From Haematococcus lacustris (Eukaryota; Chlorophyta; Chlorophyceae; Chlamydomonadales; Haematococcaceae): a stretch of 64,000 bases of DNA. The stretch covers positions 5,377,588 to 5,441,587 of the forward strand of contig JASKMD010000013.1 in assembly GCA_030144725.1 (NCBI GenBank), written 5' to 3'. The translations under genes were made by a program, and so were the position numbers. The notes beneath the pieces are model-generated. The model made no database searches, was not told the DNA's origin, and saw only the letters and a list, made by a program, of their open reading frames with translations. This document shows, one piece after another, positions 21,776 through 32,800 of the stretch. Positions within the stretch are counted from its first letter, which is position 1. Every line of letters starts with the position of its first letter.

Positions 21776-24018
21776 CCTCTCCCTGGCAGCCTCTGACCCA
21801 CAGCCTGCTGGCAGACCCCTCCCACGGCCTCAGCACGTGGGTCATCACCGGCCCCACCGCCCCCCCTCGCGAGGCATTAGCCCGCGGCTGCAAGCTCACG
21901 TGGCGGCCTGGCTGAGCTCAAGCTATTGCGTGCGGTGCCCCCCGCTAGCCAGTCCTTGTTCTCGGTGCTGGCGGAACCGTTGTGGTACAACGCACAAGTC
22001 CGCATGAACCCAGCAGCTAGGGAGGCAGCAGCTAAGCAGGGTTGGACCCACGTCCGCCACGTGAGGGAGGCCCTGCATAGCACCCAGCTGGAGGGGGAGC
22101 CCCGCTGGGCTGCTGACCTGGTCAGGGCTTGCCTCCCCGAGCCCTGGCAGGGCATGGTGGACCGCCTGCAGCCTCCACAGCCGGTTTGGCAGTGCCTGAA
22201 GGTTGGGCCAGGGGTGGGGTTTGTGATGCGGCGCACCCCCATGCTGCTGCCCTCCCATTGGGTGGGCCCCAACGGCCGCCTCTACCCACTCGAACCCACA
22301 GGGCAGGGGCCCCTAGGGGCAGTCTGGGCGGAGGAGGGGGCGCCATGGGAGCCAGCAGCGGTGGCCTCGCTCAACAAGCCCAGCTACAGGCTGACTCCGG
22401 AGGAGCGAGCCCCCACCTCCGCCCTCTACCCGCCCAGGGTCACGTGGCGCAGGAGCAGGCTCAGGGTCAGGAGCAAGGAGGAGCCAGGGGGGTGGGCAGT
22501 GGAGGGGGGCGGGCAAGGGGTCAGGGCGGGGGCAGGGGCGAGGGCGTGGAGGAGGTGGAGGGCGTAGGGGAGCAGGGGGCGGGGCGGGCGGGCAGGCTGC
22601 CGACCTTGCTGAGGAGGGGACTGACACCAAGCCTAAGGAGGAGTGGCTCTTGCGCCCCTGGGCTCACCTGCAGCTGGACCCTCAGGTGTGGGGCATGGGC
22701 ACCACCACCCTGCTGGACTTCTCTGTCAAGCATGCCAGGGTGCGCCTCCACCAGCTCCAGCGCGTCAGTGCCGACCCCCTCTACCCACCCAGTGGGGGCC
22801 TGTGGCCTGCGCTGTGGGGTGTGCGCCCCCCCCGGGCAGCGGGCGAACCGGAGGTGGCAGCGGTGGCTGATGGAGCCCTGAGGGAGCTGGAGCTCAAGTG
22901 GGAGGCCAACGCGCAGCAGGTGGCAGGCCAGGGGGCAGCGGGGGAGCGGGAGCAGCAGGGCAGGGATGTGGAGGAGCGGCTCCCCGAGGAGGTGCAGGGC
23001 AGCCAACCGCCTCGCTGGCTTGACACCTCCGCCAGGGCGCACTAGCGACCCTCGCCGCAGATGAGGGCGGCCCAGCAGGCTGAGCGGCAGCTGGAGGCCT
23101 AGCAGCGGCGTGGGGGCAGGCAGCCAGTTGCTCAGCCCGCTCCCCGGGCCGACACCGTGGACCAGTTGGCTGTGGGTGTTCAGGCGGGCCAGCCGTGTGC
23201 GAAGGTGTGGAAGGAGCTGCTAGACCCCACCCTCCGTCGGGAGCACGTCATCGTGGCCTGGCGGGTGCTTCACGCCAGCCTCATGGTCGGTGCCTTGTGG
23301 GGTCACATCCTTAAGGGGGCGGCTGCCCCGGGCTCGTCCGCCTGCCGCTTCTGCCAGCCGGGGCACCTGGAGACTCTCACCCACGCCTTCCTGACCTGCC
23401 CCGCCGTGGTCCTAGCCTGGGGTGGGTGCTGGACGTGTACGGCCGCCTCACAGGCACCCGCCCCCCCTTAGGCGACGCCATGCTGCTCCTCAGTGGTCGC
23501 CCCACCCGTGGCGAGGCCCCCCCTTCCAGCCCCCTGACAGCCTGCTGAGGCTGCGGCTGCGCGTTGCCTACCTGGGCGCAGTGTGGCGCCTCCGCAGCTC
23601 AGGAGCCGCTACAGCCCTGCGGCCACAGCAGGTGGCGAGTCGGGTAGTGGAGGAGGTCATCTCCACCCTCACCACGGCCGTCAAGCGTGACTGGCATCGG
23701 GTGGGGAGGGACATCCGCGTGGGCCTCTGCGGCGCTGTGCCCTCCACCTGGTTCAAGGGAAAGGACCCGGAGCTGGACGCTGCCCATTTCGACCAGCTGT
23801 CGCCCGAGGCGTCGGGGGCCTGGTTTTCCAAGCTGCCTAGGAGGGAGCGGAGGGGAGGGCAGGAGGGGGCAGAGGGGAGGGTTGGGGCAGGAGGAGTGGA
23901 GGAGGAGAGGGCAGCAGGGAGGGCTAGGCAAGGGGAGGGCAGGGCGCAGGGGGGGGGAGAGCTAGTGGTTCGCCTCTCCTTGCAGTGGCCCGTCCCCTTC
24001 CCCGTCGACCCAGCCTGA
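21776..24018 (+). pseudogene. LINE ORF2 C-terminal fragment, unit 4
   Basis: TAG at 23043-23045 and 23100-23102 (Gln in sister copies). The zinc region is intact here (CRFCQPGHLETLTHAFLTC), but a small deletion near 23420 changes frame. Confidence 0.85.
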
Positions 24019-24462
24019 GCTGCAGGGTTGCTGGTGGGGGCTTAGTGCGTTCCGTGGGTGGGGTGGGCTAGGCTTCGGGCGGTTGACTGGATGTCAGGGG
24101 ACCCGGGGCTCAGATGGTCTTGGGGTGAGTGTTGGGGGTAGGGTTTCTAAGTTTCAGGTCGAGGGGCGGGGCTTAGGCTCGTGTGGGTAGTTTTGTGGGG
24201 AGGGTCTGAGGAGGTGTGTAGAGCTAGGGTGGAGGGCGTTGGTGTGGGGGAGTGTCTTGACGTTGTCCTAGGTAGGGGGTTGCTTGGGTTGTGTGGACTT
24301 TTGCTTGGGGTGTGTAAACCTTTCCTTGGGGTGTGTGGACGGGGTTTGGATGGGGTGTTTGGATGGGGTGCTTGGGGATCGTGTATGGGGAAACCTTGTT
24401 TGATGTAGTCTTCCCTTTTCTTCTTTTCTTTAGTCACTCTCACTCTCTTGTAATGCTCCTCC
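24019..24462 (+). other. LINE 3' UTR, unit 4
   Basis: Same tail as the other units. No gene. Confidence 0.7.
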
Positions 24463-24518
24463 ATAGACAAAAAGGGGCGGGAGCAAGGAGGAGCCAGGGC
24501 GGTTGGCAGGGGACCTGA

Positions 24519-25727
24519 CCTGGCTCGTGGCCCCCCGGTGCAGCAGGCGAGCCCAGCGCACATGCCCCTCCCGGCAGAACCCCATGGCCTCCATTGTGTC
24601 TTGGAGCAAGCCCCAGGACACGTTGTCATAGGCCCCCGCTAGGTCCAGCAACAACAGCCAGGCTGGGCTGCCCCGCTGCTACAGGTGCTCCAGCAGGCCC
24701 AGGTGGAACTGCACGCTGCCGCTGATGTCCCTGCCAAGGATGAAGGCTGATTGAGGGGGGGACACCAGCAGGTCCAAGGGCAGCTGCAGCCGGTCCTCCA
24801 CTGCCCTGGCCACCAGGCGCACGTCGCAGTTGAGGAGCGTGATGGGGCGGTAGCCGGCCACCTGGTCCCTCGGCTTGCCAGCCTCGGGCACGAGGGTGAT
24901 GATGCCTGTCAGGAACTCTGCCAGGGGGGCAGGGTGAGCGGTGTCTGCTAGGGCATCTTGCAACATGGAATGCAGCGGCCGCCCCAGCTGCACCCACAGC
25001 CGGTCATAGACCTCCATGGGCAGCCCATCTAGCCCCGGGGCCTTGCTGTGCGCGCAGCCTTTCAGAGCCCGGCCCAGCTCCTCCTCCGATAGCATAGGGC
25101 TGCCATCGGGGCCCTCGGCAGCTCTGGTCTGGGTGGGGGTGAGGTGGGAGGTGAGGCTGCCCAGCAGCGTGGCGCGCGCAGCTGTGTCCACCGGCTTGGC
25201 TGCGTAGACTCCGGCGGGCTCTGCGGCTGAGTAGTGCTGCTGGAAAGCCCTGCACGCTGCCTTCACCCCGGCCGGAGTGGTGAGGTCTGCTGGCTGACCT
25301 GGCTGTCCGGGGAGCTGGAGAGAGGAGATGAGGGTGGGGGTGTGCGCGGGCTGGTCGCGATGGTAGAAGTAGAAGGAAGAGCGGTCGCCGTAGTACTGGT
25401 CGAGGACTGCGCTGGCCAGCAGGGACCGCTGGGCCCCCTGCTCCCTCGCCCCCACACCCGCCAGGGCTGCGGCCTCTCCTAGGTGTTGCGCCGCCTGCAC
25501 CTCAGCCTCCCCCTCTCGCTCCATCCGCACCAGCTGCCGCACGAGATGAGCCCTGGCCACTGCCCCCGCCTTCTCCCTGCGCTGCTGCAGGTCACGCTGC
25601 GCGCGGCGCTGGGCCCGCAGGAAGTGCTGGGCACGCATGGCCAGGCCCTGCTTGATGCGGGCCCACCTTGCCCTGTGCCCATCCCTTGGCAGCCCCAGCT
25701 GACTCACAGCCTCGTGGTGTAGGGCCT
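24519..25727 (-). pseudogene. LINE RT fragment, unit 4
   Basis: Same span as in the other units, with TAG at 24679-24681 and the same RGATSQ breakpoint. Confidence 0.88.
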
Positions 25728-27970
25728 CCTCTCCCTGGCAGCCTCTGACCCACAGCCTGCTGGCAGACCCCTCCCACGGCCTCAGCACGTGGGTCATCAC
25801 CGGCCCCACCGCCCCCCCTCGCGAGGCATTAGCCCGTGGCTGCAAGCTCACGTGGCGGCCTGGCTGAGCTCAAGCTATTGCGTGCGGTGCCCCCCGCTAG
25901 CCAGTCCTTGTTCTCGGTGCTGGCGGAACCGTTGTGGTACAACGCACAAGTCCGCATGAATCCAGCAGCTAGGGAGGCAGCAGCTAAGCAGGGTTGGACC
26001 CACGTCCGCCACGTGAGGGAGGCCCTGCATAGCCCCCAGCTGGAAGGGGAGCCCCGCTGGGCTGCTGACCTGGTCAGGGCTTGCCTCCCCGAGCCCTGGC
26101 AGGGCATGGTGGACCGCCTGCAGCCTCCACAGCCGGTTTGGCAGTGCCTGAAGGTTGGGCCAGGGGTGGGGTTTGTGATGCGGCGCACCCCCATGCTGCT
26201 GCCCTCCCATTGGGTGGGCCCCAACGGCCGCCTCTACCCACTCGAACCCACAGGGCAGGGGCCCCTAGGGGCAGTCTGGGCGGAGGAGGGGGCGCCATGG
26301 GAGCCAGCAGCGGTGGCCTCGCTCAACAAGCCCAGCTACAGGCTGACTCCGGAGGAGCGAGCCCCCACCTCCGCCCTCTACCCGCCCAGGGTCACGTGGC
26401 GCAGGAGCAGGCTCAGGGTCAGGAGCAAGGAGGAGCCAGGGGGGTGGGCAGTGGAGGGGGGCGGGCAAGGGGTCAGGGCGGGGGCAGGGGCGAGGGCGTG
26501 GAGGAGGTGGAGGGCGTAGGGGAGCAGGGGGCGGGGCGGGCGGGCAGGCTGCCGACCTTGCTGAGGAGGGGACTGACACCAAGCCTAAGGAGGAGTGGCT
26601 CTTGCGCCCCCGGGCTCACCTGCAGCTGGACCCTCAGGTGTGGGGCATGGGCACCACCACCCTGCTGGACTTCTCTGTCAAGCATGCCAGGGTGCGCCTC
26701 CACCAGCTCCAGCGCGTCAGTGCCGACCCCCTCTACCCACCCAGTGGGGGCCTGTGGCCTGCGCTGTGGGGTGTGCGCCCCCCCCGGGCAGCGGGCGAAC
26801 CGGAGGTGGCAGCGGTGGCTGATGGAGCCCTGAGGGAGCTGGAGCTCCAGTGGGAGGCCAGCGCGCAGCAGGTGGCAGGCCAGGGGGCAGCGGGGGAGCG
26901 GGAGCAGCAGGGCAGGGATGTGGAGGAGCGGCTCCCCGAGGAGGTGCAGGGCAGCCAACCGCCTCGTTGGCTTGACACCTCCGCCAGGGCGCACTAGCGA
27001 CCCTCGCCGCAGATGAGGGCGGCCCAGCAGGCTGAGCGGCAGCTGGAGGCCTAGCAGCGGCGTGGGGGCAGGCAGCCAGTTGCTCAGCCCGCTCCCCGGG
27101 CCGACACCGTGGACCAGTTGGCTGTGGGTGTTCAGGCGGGCCAGCCGTGTGCGAAGGTGTGGAAGGAGCTGCTAGACCCCACCCTCCGTCGGGAGCACGT
27201 CATCGTGGCCTGGCGGGTGCTTCACGCCAGCCTCATGGTCGGTGCCTTGTGGGGTCACATCCTTAAGGGGGCGGCTGCCCCGGGCTCGTCCGCCTGCCGC
27301 TTCTGCCAGCCGGGGCACCTGGAGACTCTCACCCACGCCTTCCTGACCTGCCCCGCCGTGGTCCTAGCCTGGGGTGGGTGCTGGACGTGTACGGCCGCCT
27401 CACAGGCACCCGCCCCCCCTTAGGCGACGCCATGCTGCTCCTCAGTGGTCGCCCCACCCGTGGCGAGGCCCCCCCTTCCAGCCCCCTGACAGCCTGCTGA
27501 GGCTGCGGCTGCGCGTTGCCTACCTGGGCGCAGTGTGGCGCCTCCGCAGCTCAGGAGCCGCTACAGCCCTGCGGCCACAGCAGGTGGCGAGTCGGGTAGT
27601 GGAGGAGGTCATCTCCACCCTCACCACGGCCGTCAAGCGTGACTGGCATCGGGTGGGGAGGGACATCCGCGTGGGCCTCTGCGGCGCTGTGCCCTCCACC
27701 TGGTTCAAGGGAAAGGACCCGGAGCTGGACGCTGCCCATTTCGACCAGCTGTAGCCCGAGGCGTCGGGGGCCTGGTTTTCCAAGCTGCCTAGGAGGGAGC
27801 GGAGGGGAGGGCAGGAGGGGGCAGAGGGGAGGGTTGGGGCAGGAGGAGTGGAGGAGGAGAGGGCAGCAGGGAGGGCTAGGCAGGGGGAGGGCAGGGCGCA
27901 GGGGGGGGGAGAGCTAGTGGTTCGCCTCTCCTTGCAGTGGCCCGTCCCCTTCCCCGTCGACCCAGCCTGA
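25728..27970 (+). pseudogene. LINE ORF2 C-terminal fragment, unit 5
   Basis: TAG at 26995-26997 and 27052-27054 at Gln positions, plus TAG at 27752-27754 replacing Trp. Shares the frame-changing deletion and intact zinc motif with unit 4, so units 4 and 5 are closest relatives. Confidence 0.85.
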
Positions 27971-28420
27971 GCTGCAGGGTTGCTGGTGGGGGCTTAGTGC
28001 GTTCCGTGGGTGGGGTGGGCTAGGCTTCGGGCGGTTGACTGGATGTCAGGGGACCCGGGGCTCAGATGGTCTTGGGGTGAGTGTTTGGGGTAGGGTTTCT
28101 AAGTTTCAGGTCGAGGGGCGGGGCTTAGGCTCGTGTGGGTAGTTTTGTGGGGAGGGTCTGAGGAGGTGTGTAGAGCTAGGGTGGAGGGCGTTGGTGTGGG
28201 GGAGTGTCTTGACGTTGTCCTGGGTAGGGGGTTGCTTGGGTTGTGTGGACTTTTGCTTGGGGTGTGTAAACCTTTCCTTGGGGTGTGTGGACGGGGTTTG
28301 GATGGGGTGTTTGGATGGGGTGCTTGGGGATCGTGTATGGGGAAACCTTGTTTGATGTAGTCTTCCCTTTTCTTCTTTTCTTTAGTCACTCTCACTCTCT
28401 TGTAATGCTCCTCCATAGAC
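27971..28420 (+). other. LINE 3' UTR, unit 5
   Basis: Same tail as the other units. Followed by the short A-run and the first 30 bases of another RT fragment before the gap. Confidence 0.7.
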
Positions 28421-28470
28421 AAAAAGGGGCGGGAGCAAGGAGGAGCCAGGGCGGTTGGCAGGGGACCTGA

Positions 28471-28500
28471 CCTGGCTCGTGGCCCCCCGGTGCAGCAGGC
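28471..28500 (-). pseudogene. LINE RT fragment, unit 5, cut by gap
   Basis: Only the last codons up to RGATSQ are visible before the Ns. Confidence 0.7.
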
Positions 28501-29000
28501 NNNNNNNNNNNNNNNNNNNNNNNNNNNNNNNNNNNNNNNNNNNNNNNNNNNNNNNNNNNNNNNNNNNNNNNNNNNNNNNNNNNNNNNNNNNNNNNNNNNN
28601 NNNNNNNNNNNNNNNNNNNNNNNNNNNNNNNNNNNNNNNNNNNNNNNNNNNNNNNNNNNNNNNNNNNNNNNNNNNNNNNNNNNNNNNNNNNNNNNNNNNN
28701 NNNNNNNNNNNNNNNNNNNNNNNNNNNNNNNNNNNNNNNNNNNNNNNNNNNNNNNNNNNNNNNNNNNNNNNNNNNNNNNNNNNNNNNNNNNNNNNNNNNN
28801 NNNNNNNNNNNNNNNNNNNNNNNNNNNNNNNNNNNNNNNNNNNNNNNNNNNNNNNNNNNNNNNNNNNNNNNNNNNNNNNNNNNNNNNNNNNNNNNNNNNN
28901 NNNNNNNNNNNNNNNNNNNNNNNNNNNNNNNNNNNNNNNNNNNNNNNNNNNNNNNNNNNNNNNNNNNNNNNNNNNNNNNNNNNNNNNNNNNNNNNNNNNN
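28501..29000. other. Assembly gap of exactly 500 N
   Basis: A run of 500 N, a conventional placeholder length. The left side is macrosatellite RT and the right side is LINE endonuclease, both minus strand. Any frame drawn through the Ns is meaningless. Confidence 1.
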
Positions 29001-29856
29001 GGTGGGCGGGGTGCAGCTGCCATGGAGCGGGGACGGTGAGAGGCAGGTCGGGGGGGCACACTGTTACTGACACGGGCCGGTGGTCGGTGGGCACTGGCAG
29101 CACCCCTTGGATGACGCTGTCCATCTGCCACTGCACCAGCTCCTCCGAGATGTACCACCGGTCGAGGCGCGCACCCGTCTGCCAACGCTCGCTGAAGTGG
29201 GTGAGGTCTCTCTTGGAGGGGTGCAGATGGCGCCACGGGTCCACCAACCCCCGCTCACCCACCAGCTGCCGCAGCTGCTCCGCCCCCTGGCCCCGGCTGC
29301 CCACCCAGGCCTCCCCATGCTGCGAGCCCTGCGGGATGCCCACTCTGTCCACGGGGGCTAAGATGCAGTTGAAGTCGCCCCCCATGATGAGGAGGCGGCG
29401 GTCGGCGGCTGGCGGGAGGCAAGCGGGGAGGCACTCTGCGTAGAACGCTGGACGCTCTGCCTGCTGCGCCGGGGCGTACACGCACACTAGGGACACCGGC
29501 CTGCCTGCGAGCTCCCCGTCTACCCGCAGCACCCGCCCCTGGGCCCCCTCTGCCTGCAGCTGCACCTGGGTGCACCCCCGGAGGATGGTGGAGGGCTTGA
29601 CCAACACCAGACAGCCTTGGGAGCTGCCGGTGCCAGGGGTGTAAAACCACTGCCCCCGCCAGGCGGGCTTGGCCCCCGAGTGGGCTTCTGCCCACTGCCA
29701 CACGCTCTCCGCCCTATGGCACTCTTGGAGGAACACCACTTGCGCCGGGCTGTCAGCGGCCCAATCAAGCAGGGCCTGCAGTTTGTGCGGCTGGGCAAGG
29801 CCCTGCACGTTGAGGGTGACTGCCAAGAATCTGGCGGCCACACCTGGGCGCTGCAT
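29001..29856 (-). CDS. LINE ORF2 N-terminus: APE-type endonuclease (partial)
   Basis: Starts at ATG 29856, two bases after the ORF1 stop. 285 visible residues form an exonuclease-endonuclease-phosphatase domain with its metal and catalytic motifs: N16 (TLNVQGL), E45 (FLQECH), D161 and N163 (GGDFNCI), D232 (RLDRWYIS), D258 and H259 (TDHRPVSV). The enzyme would nick target DNA to start target-primed reverse transcription. The RT is hidden by the gap. No stop or frameshift is visible, unlike copy B. Confidence 0.9.
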
Positions 29857-29861
29857 GGCTA
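29854..29861 (-). promoter_or_regulatory. ORF1 stop / ORF2 start junction TAGCCATG, copy A
   Basis: ORF1 ends with TAG, then CC, then the ORF2 ATG, placing ORF2 in a different frame. The same eight bases occur at 37883-37890 in copy B. The spacing suits termination-reinitiation. Confidence 0.7.
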
Positions 29862-32800
29862 GTCCTGGCTTGCCCCCGCGCGGGCTACGCGTGTGTAGAG
29901 GAGGGTGGGTGGGCTGGGAAGGGGAGGCGGACCGGGCAAAGGGGGTGGGCCGGGGATAGGGGCTGGAGTGGCCTCAATGCAGGCCAACTTGGCCCCCGGG
30001 CGGCGCAGGCGGATCCGAGGCTCACGGGAATAGATGGCCAGCGGGGGCCTCAGGGGCAGAGGACCGAGCTGATCGACCTCCTCCCCAGGCTGAGCTGCCT
30101 GCTCGGGCTGCTGCCGCTTAGGCACCCTCAACCTCCCCTCCCGGGGCCCTGCTGACTCAACTACAGGGCTATCACAGGAGGCCCCCAGCGAGCTGGCCAG
30201 GCTAGCAGAGGGGCTGAGCAACCCGTAGCGGCGCACATGTGGGGACCCATGGCCAAGCTGCGTAGCACGCTGCCTGCCAGCTTGCTGGTGCCCTGCACGC
30301 CGAGCCTCCCACTCCTCAGGGCTGGAACCGGAAGAGGGAATGCCATACCGGCGCCGGCTAGGCCCCCCTCTGGCTGGCTGGGTAGCTGGCTGCGTGTTGC
30401 CTCGCCTCGACCTACACTGAGCCAGCCGCTGCCGCTCCTCCCGCCTAGCCCTCCTGTCATCCGGGGAGGGGCGCGGAGGTGCCCTCGCGGCGGTGTCAAG
30501 CCAGCGGGGAGGCTGACTACCCTGCAGCTCACCGGGCCCAACCCGCACCGTGCCGAGCCGGGTGCCCAGCCCGGTGGAGGGACCAAGCTCCTGGGCTGGG
30601 AGATGGGCAACTGCGCCAGGCCCCGTGACCTCCGTGCGGCAAGAGGCGGTGGGGGCCGCTGCCTCGGCGTCCATGGGGTCAAGGGAGGGAGAGCTGGCGG
30701 AAGGTTCCCCACCCACCCACTGCCCGGCTGCGGCTAGGCCCCTAGCTGTGGCATCTCTCAGCTTACGGGCAGCGAGCTTGCCCTTGGAGGCCAGCACCGC
30801 GCCCTTCAAGAGAGCCTTGCCCAGCAACCCGAAGTGCCCCGGGGAGCGCGGAGAGGCTGATGGGGGAATACCGGCAAGGGAGCCAGTGGCAACAGACCCC
30901 TCAAGAGGCACGGGATGGACAGCGGGAGGAATAACAAGGGGGGGAGGGGCGGCCCAAGGGGGGTTCAGGGGGGCAGAGAGCTGCTGGGGGGGAAGAGGGA
31001 TGTGGGGGAGATGCACCCATCGGGGCGGGACAGAGCAAGGCGCATGCGCTCGGGACACAAAAGCCCCCTGGGCGCTGGGCTGGAAGGTGGTGGGCGTAGG
31101 AAAGAGGGTAGAGAGCACGGGTCGGGTAAGGCGTGGGCGATCCAAAACCATCGGAGAAGGCACGGCCCCAGCCCTAGCCCCAGCCCCAGCCCCAGCCCCC
31201 GCCCCCGCCCCCGCCCCCGCCCCCGCCCCCGCCCCAGCCCCCGCCCCAGCCCCCGCCCCAGCCCCCGCCCCAGCCCCAGCCCCAGCCCCAGCCCCAGCCC
31301 CAGCCCCAGCCCCAGCCCCAGCCCCAGCCCCAGCCCCAGCCCCAGCCCCAGCCCCAGCCCCAGCCCCAGCCCCAGCCCCAGCCCCAGCCCCAGCCCCAGC
31401 CCCAGCCCCAGCCCCAGCCCCAGCCCCAGCCCCAGCCCCAGCCCCAGCCCCAGCCCCAGCCCCAGCCCCAGCCCCAGCCCCAGCCCCAGCCCCAGCCCCA
31501 GCCCCAGCCCCAGCCCCAGCCCCAGCCCCAGCCCCAGCCCCAGCCCCAGCCCGCTGCTGCTGCTGGTGCTGCTGCTGCTGCTGCTGCTGTTGCCGGTGCT
31601 GTTGCCGCTGCTGCTGCTGTTGTTGCTGTTGCTGCTGCGCTACAGGCACCAACCTCGCCCCCTCTGTGCCACCCCCTGCTGAGGTGCGCTGGTGAGGTGT
31701 GGCGGCAGCCTGGGGCTGACTAGCTGTGAAAGCCCTGCCGTCCAGCGACTGTGCCCCTCCGCAGTCGGGCCGAGAGGCCTCGTCTTGGGTAGAAGCGGGT
31801 GAGGCTGAGGGGGAGGGGAGGAGAGCTGATAGCAGCTCCGGCTGAGGGACAAGGGTGCTCCTACCGGCTCGGAGGGCCCTGCTAGCGGCGGAGAACACGA
31901 CGGCTAGAGCCTTGCCCCCCACATCCCCCGACTTACCTCCGGTGGAGTTGGTCATGTCCATGCGGGGAAGAAGGGACCTCCTGCCTCGTGTAGGAGCTGC
32001 TGCACCGCCAAGCTGGAAAGGCCGACTCGCGGGCCCCTGACCAGTGGAGGGGGCGGCTGGTCTGCTCGGCGACAGACCCTGCGCCTCCTTTTCCCCCGGC
32101 TGCGCTGTCTCACCCCTTGAGCACACCCGGGCAGCCCAGGACGGGCCCAGCCACGGAGTCCCTTCAGAAAGCTCTGCTGTAGCGGGGCCCCAAGAGCTAT
32201 CGAACCGGGAAGGCCTTCCACGGGGCGGAGCAGACGGGTGGATCCCGAGACCCTTGAGCCCTGGCCCTCTTGCCCCTGATTCATCCCCTGCCCCCGCTAC
32301 AGCCTCTTTCCCCGCCCCCGCTCCCACCCCAGGGCTGTGCTGCTGCCGCTGCTGGGCCACCTGGGCGCCCTGCGCCACCCGGGCCCCCTCATCCCCAGCT
32401 GTGCCACCCCCATCTGAGGTGCGCTGGAGGGGGGCGGCAGCAGCTGAGGCAGGGTCAGGGTCCCGGGAGGTAGGGCTGTGCTGCTGCCGCTGCTGGGCCA
32501 CCTGAGCGCCCTGCGCCACCCGGGCCCCCTCATCCCCAGCCGTGCCACCCCCAACTGAGGTGCGCTGGAGGGGGGCGGCAGCAGCTGAGGCAGGGTGAGG
32601 GCCCCGGGAGGTAGGGCTATGCAGCGTCTGCTGCTGCTGAGCACCCTGGGCGCCCTGCGCCACCCGGGCCCCCTCATCCCCAGCTGTGCCACCCCCATCT
32701 GAGGTGCGCTGGAGGGGGACGGCAGCAGCTGAGGCAGGGTCAGGGTCCCGGGAGGTAGGGCTGTGCTGCTGCCGCTGCTGGGCCACCTGGGCGCCCTGCG

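Larger units (their letters stand above)
9651..28500. repeat. Macrosatellite of about 3953-bp units built from back-to-back LINE fragments
   Basis: The landmark 'ctcgtggtgtagggcctcct' recurs at 9901, 13854, 17806, 21759 and 25711, a period of 3952-3953. Each unit holds a minus-strand LINE RT fragment meeting, 5' end to 5' end, a plus-strand C-terminal ORF2 fragment with 3' UTR. The next RT fragment follows the UTR after a short A-run. Units differ by scattered substitutions and few indels, so amplification is recent. The left end is cut by the outer LTR element and the right end runs into an assembly gap, so the true copy number is unknown. Confidence 0.95.

Noticed and set aside
28099..29856. 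585-residue frame running through the assembly gap
   Set aside because: It is open only because Ns are translated as X; the two sides belong to different LINE parts and possibly different copies.
30550..31695. Long plus-strand ORFs of Ala-Pro, Ser-Pro or Gln-Pro repeats (also at 38579-39839 and 54937-55738)
   Set aside because: They are antisense shadows of the GGGGCT/Gly-Ala tract of LINE ORF1; the minus (or plus, in copy D) ORF1 frame is the one with conserved domains.
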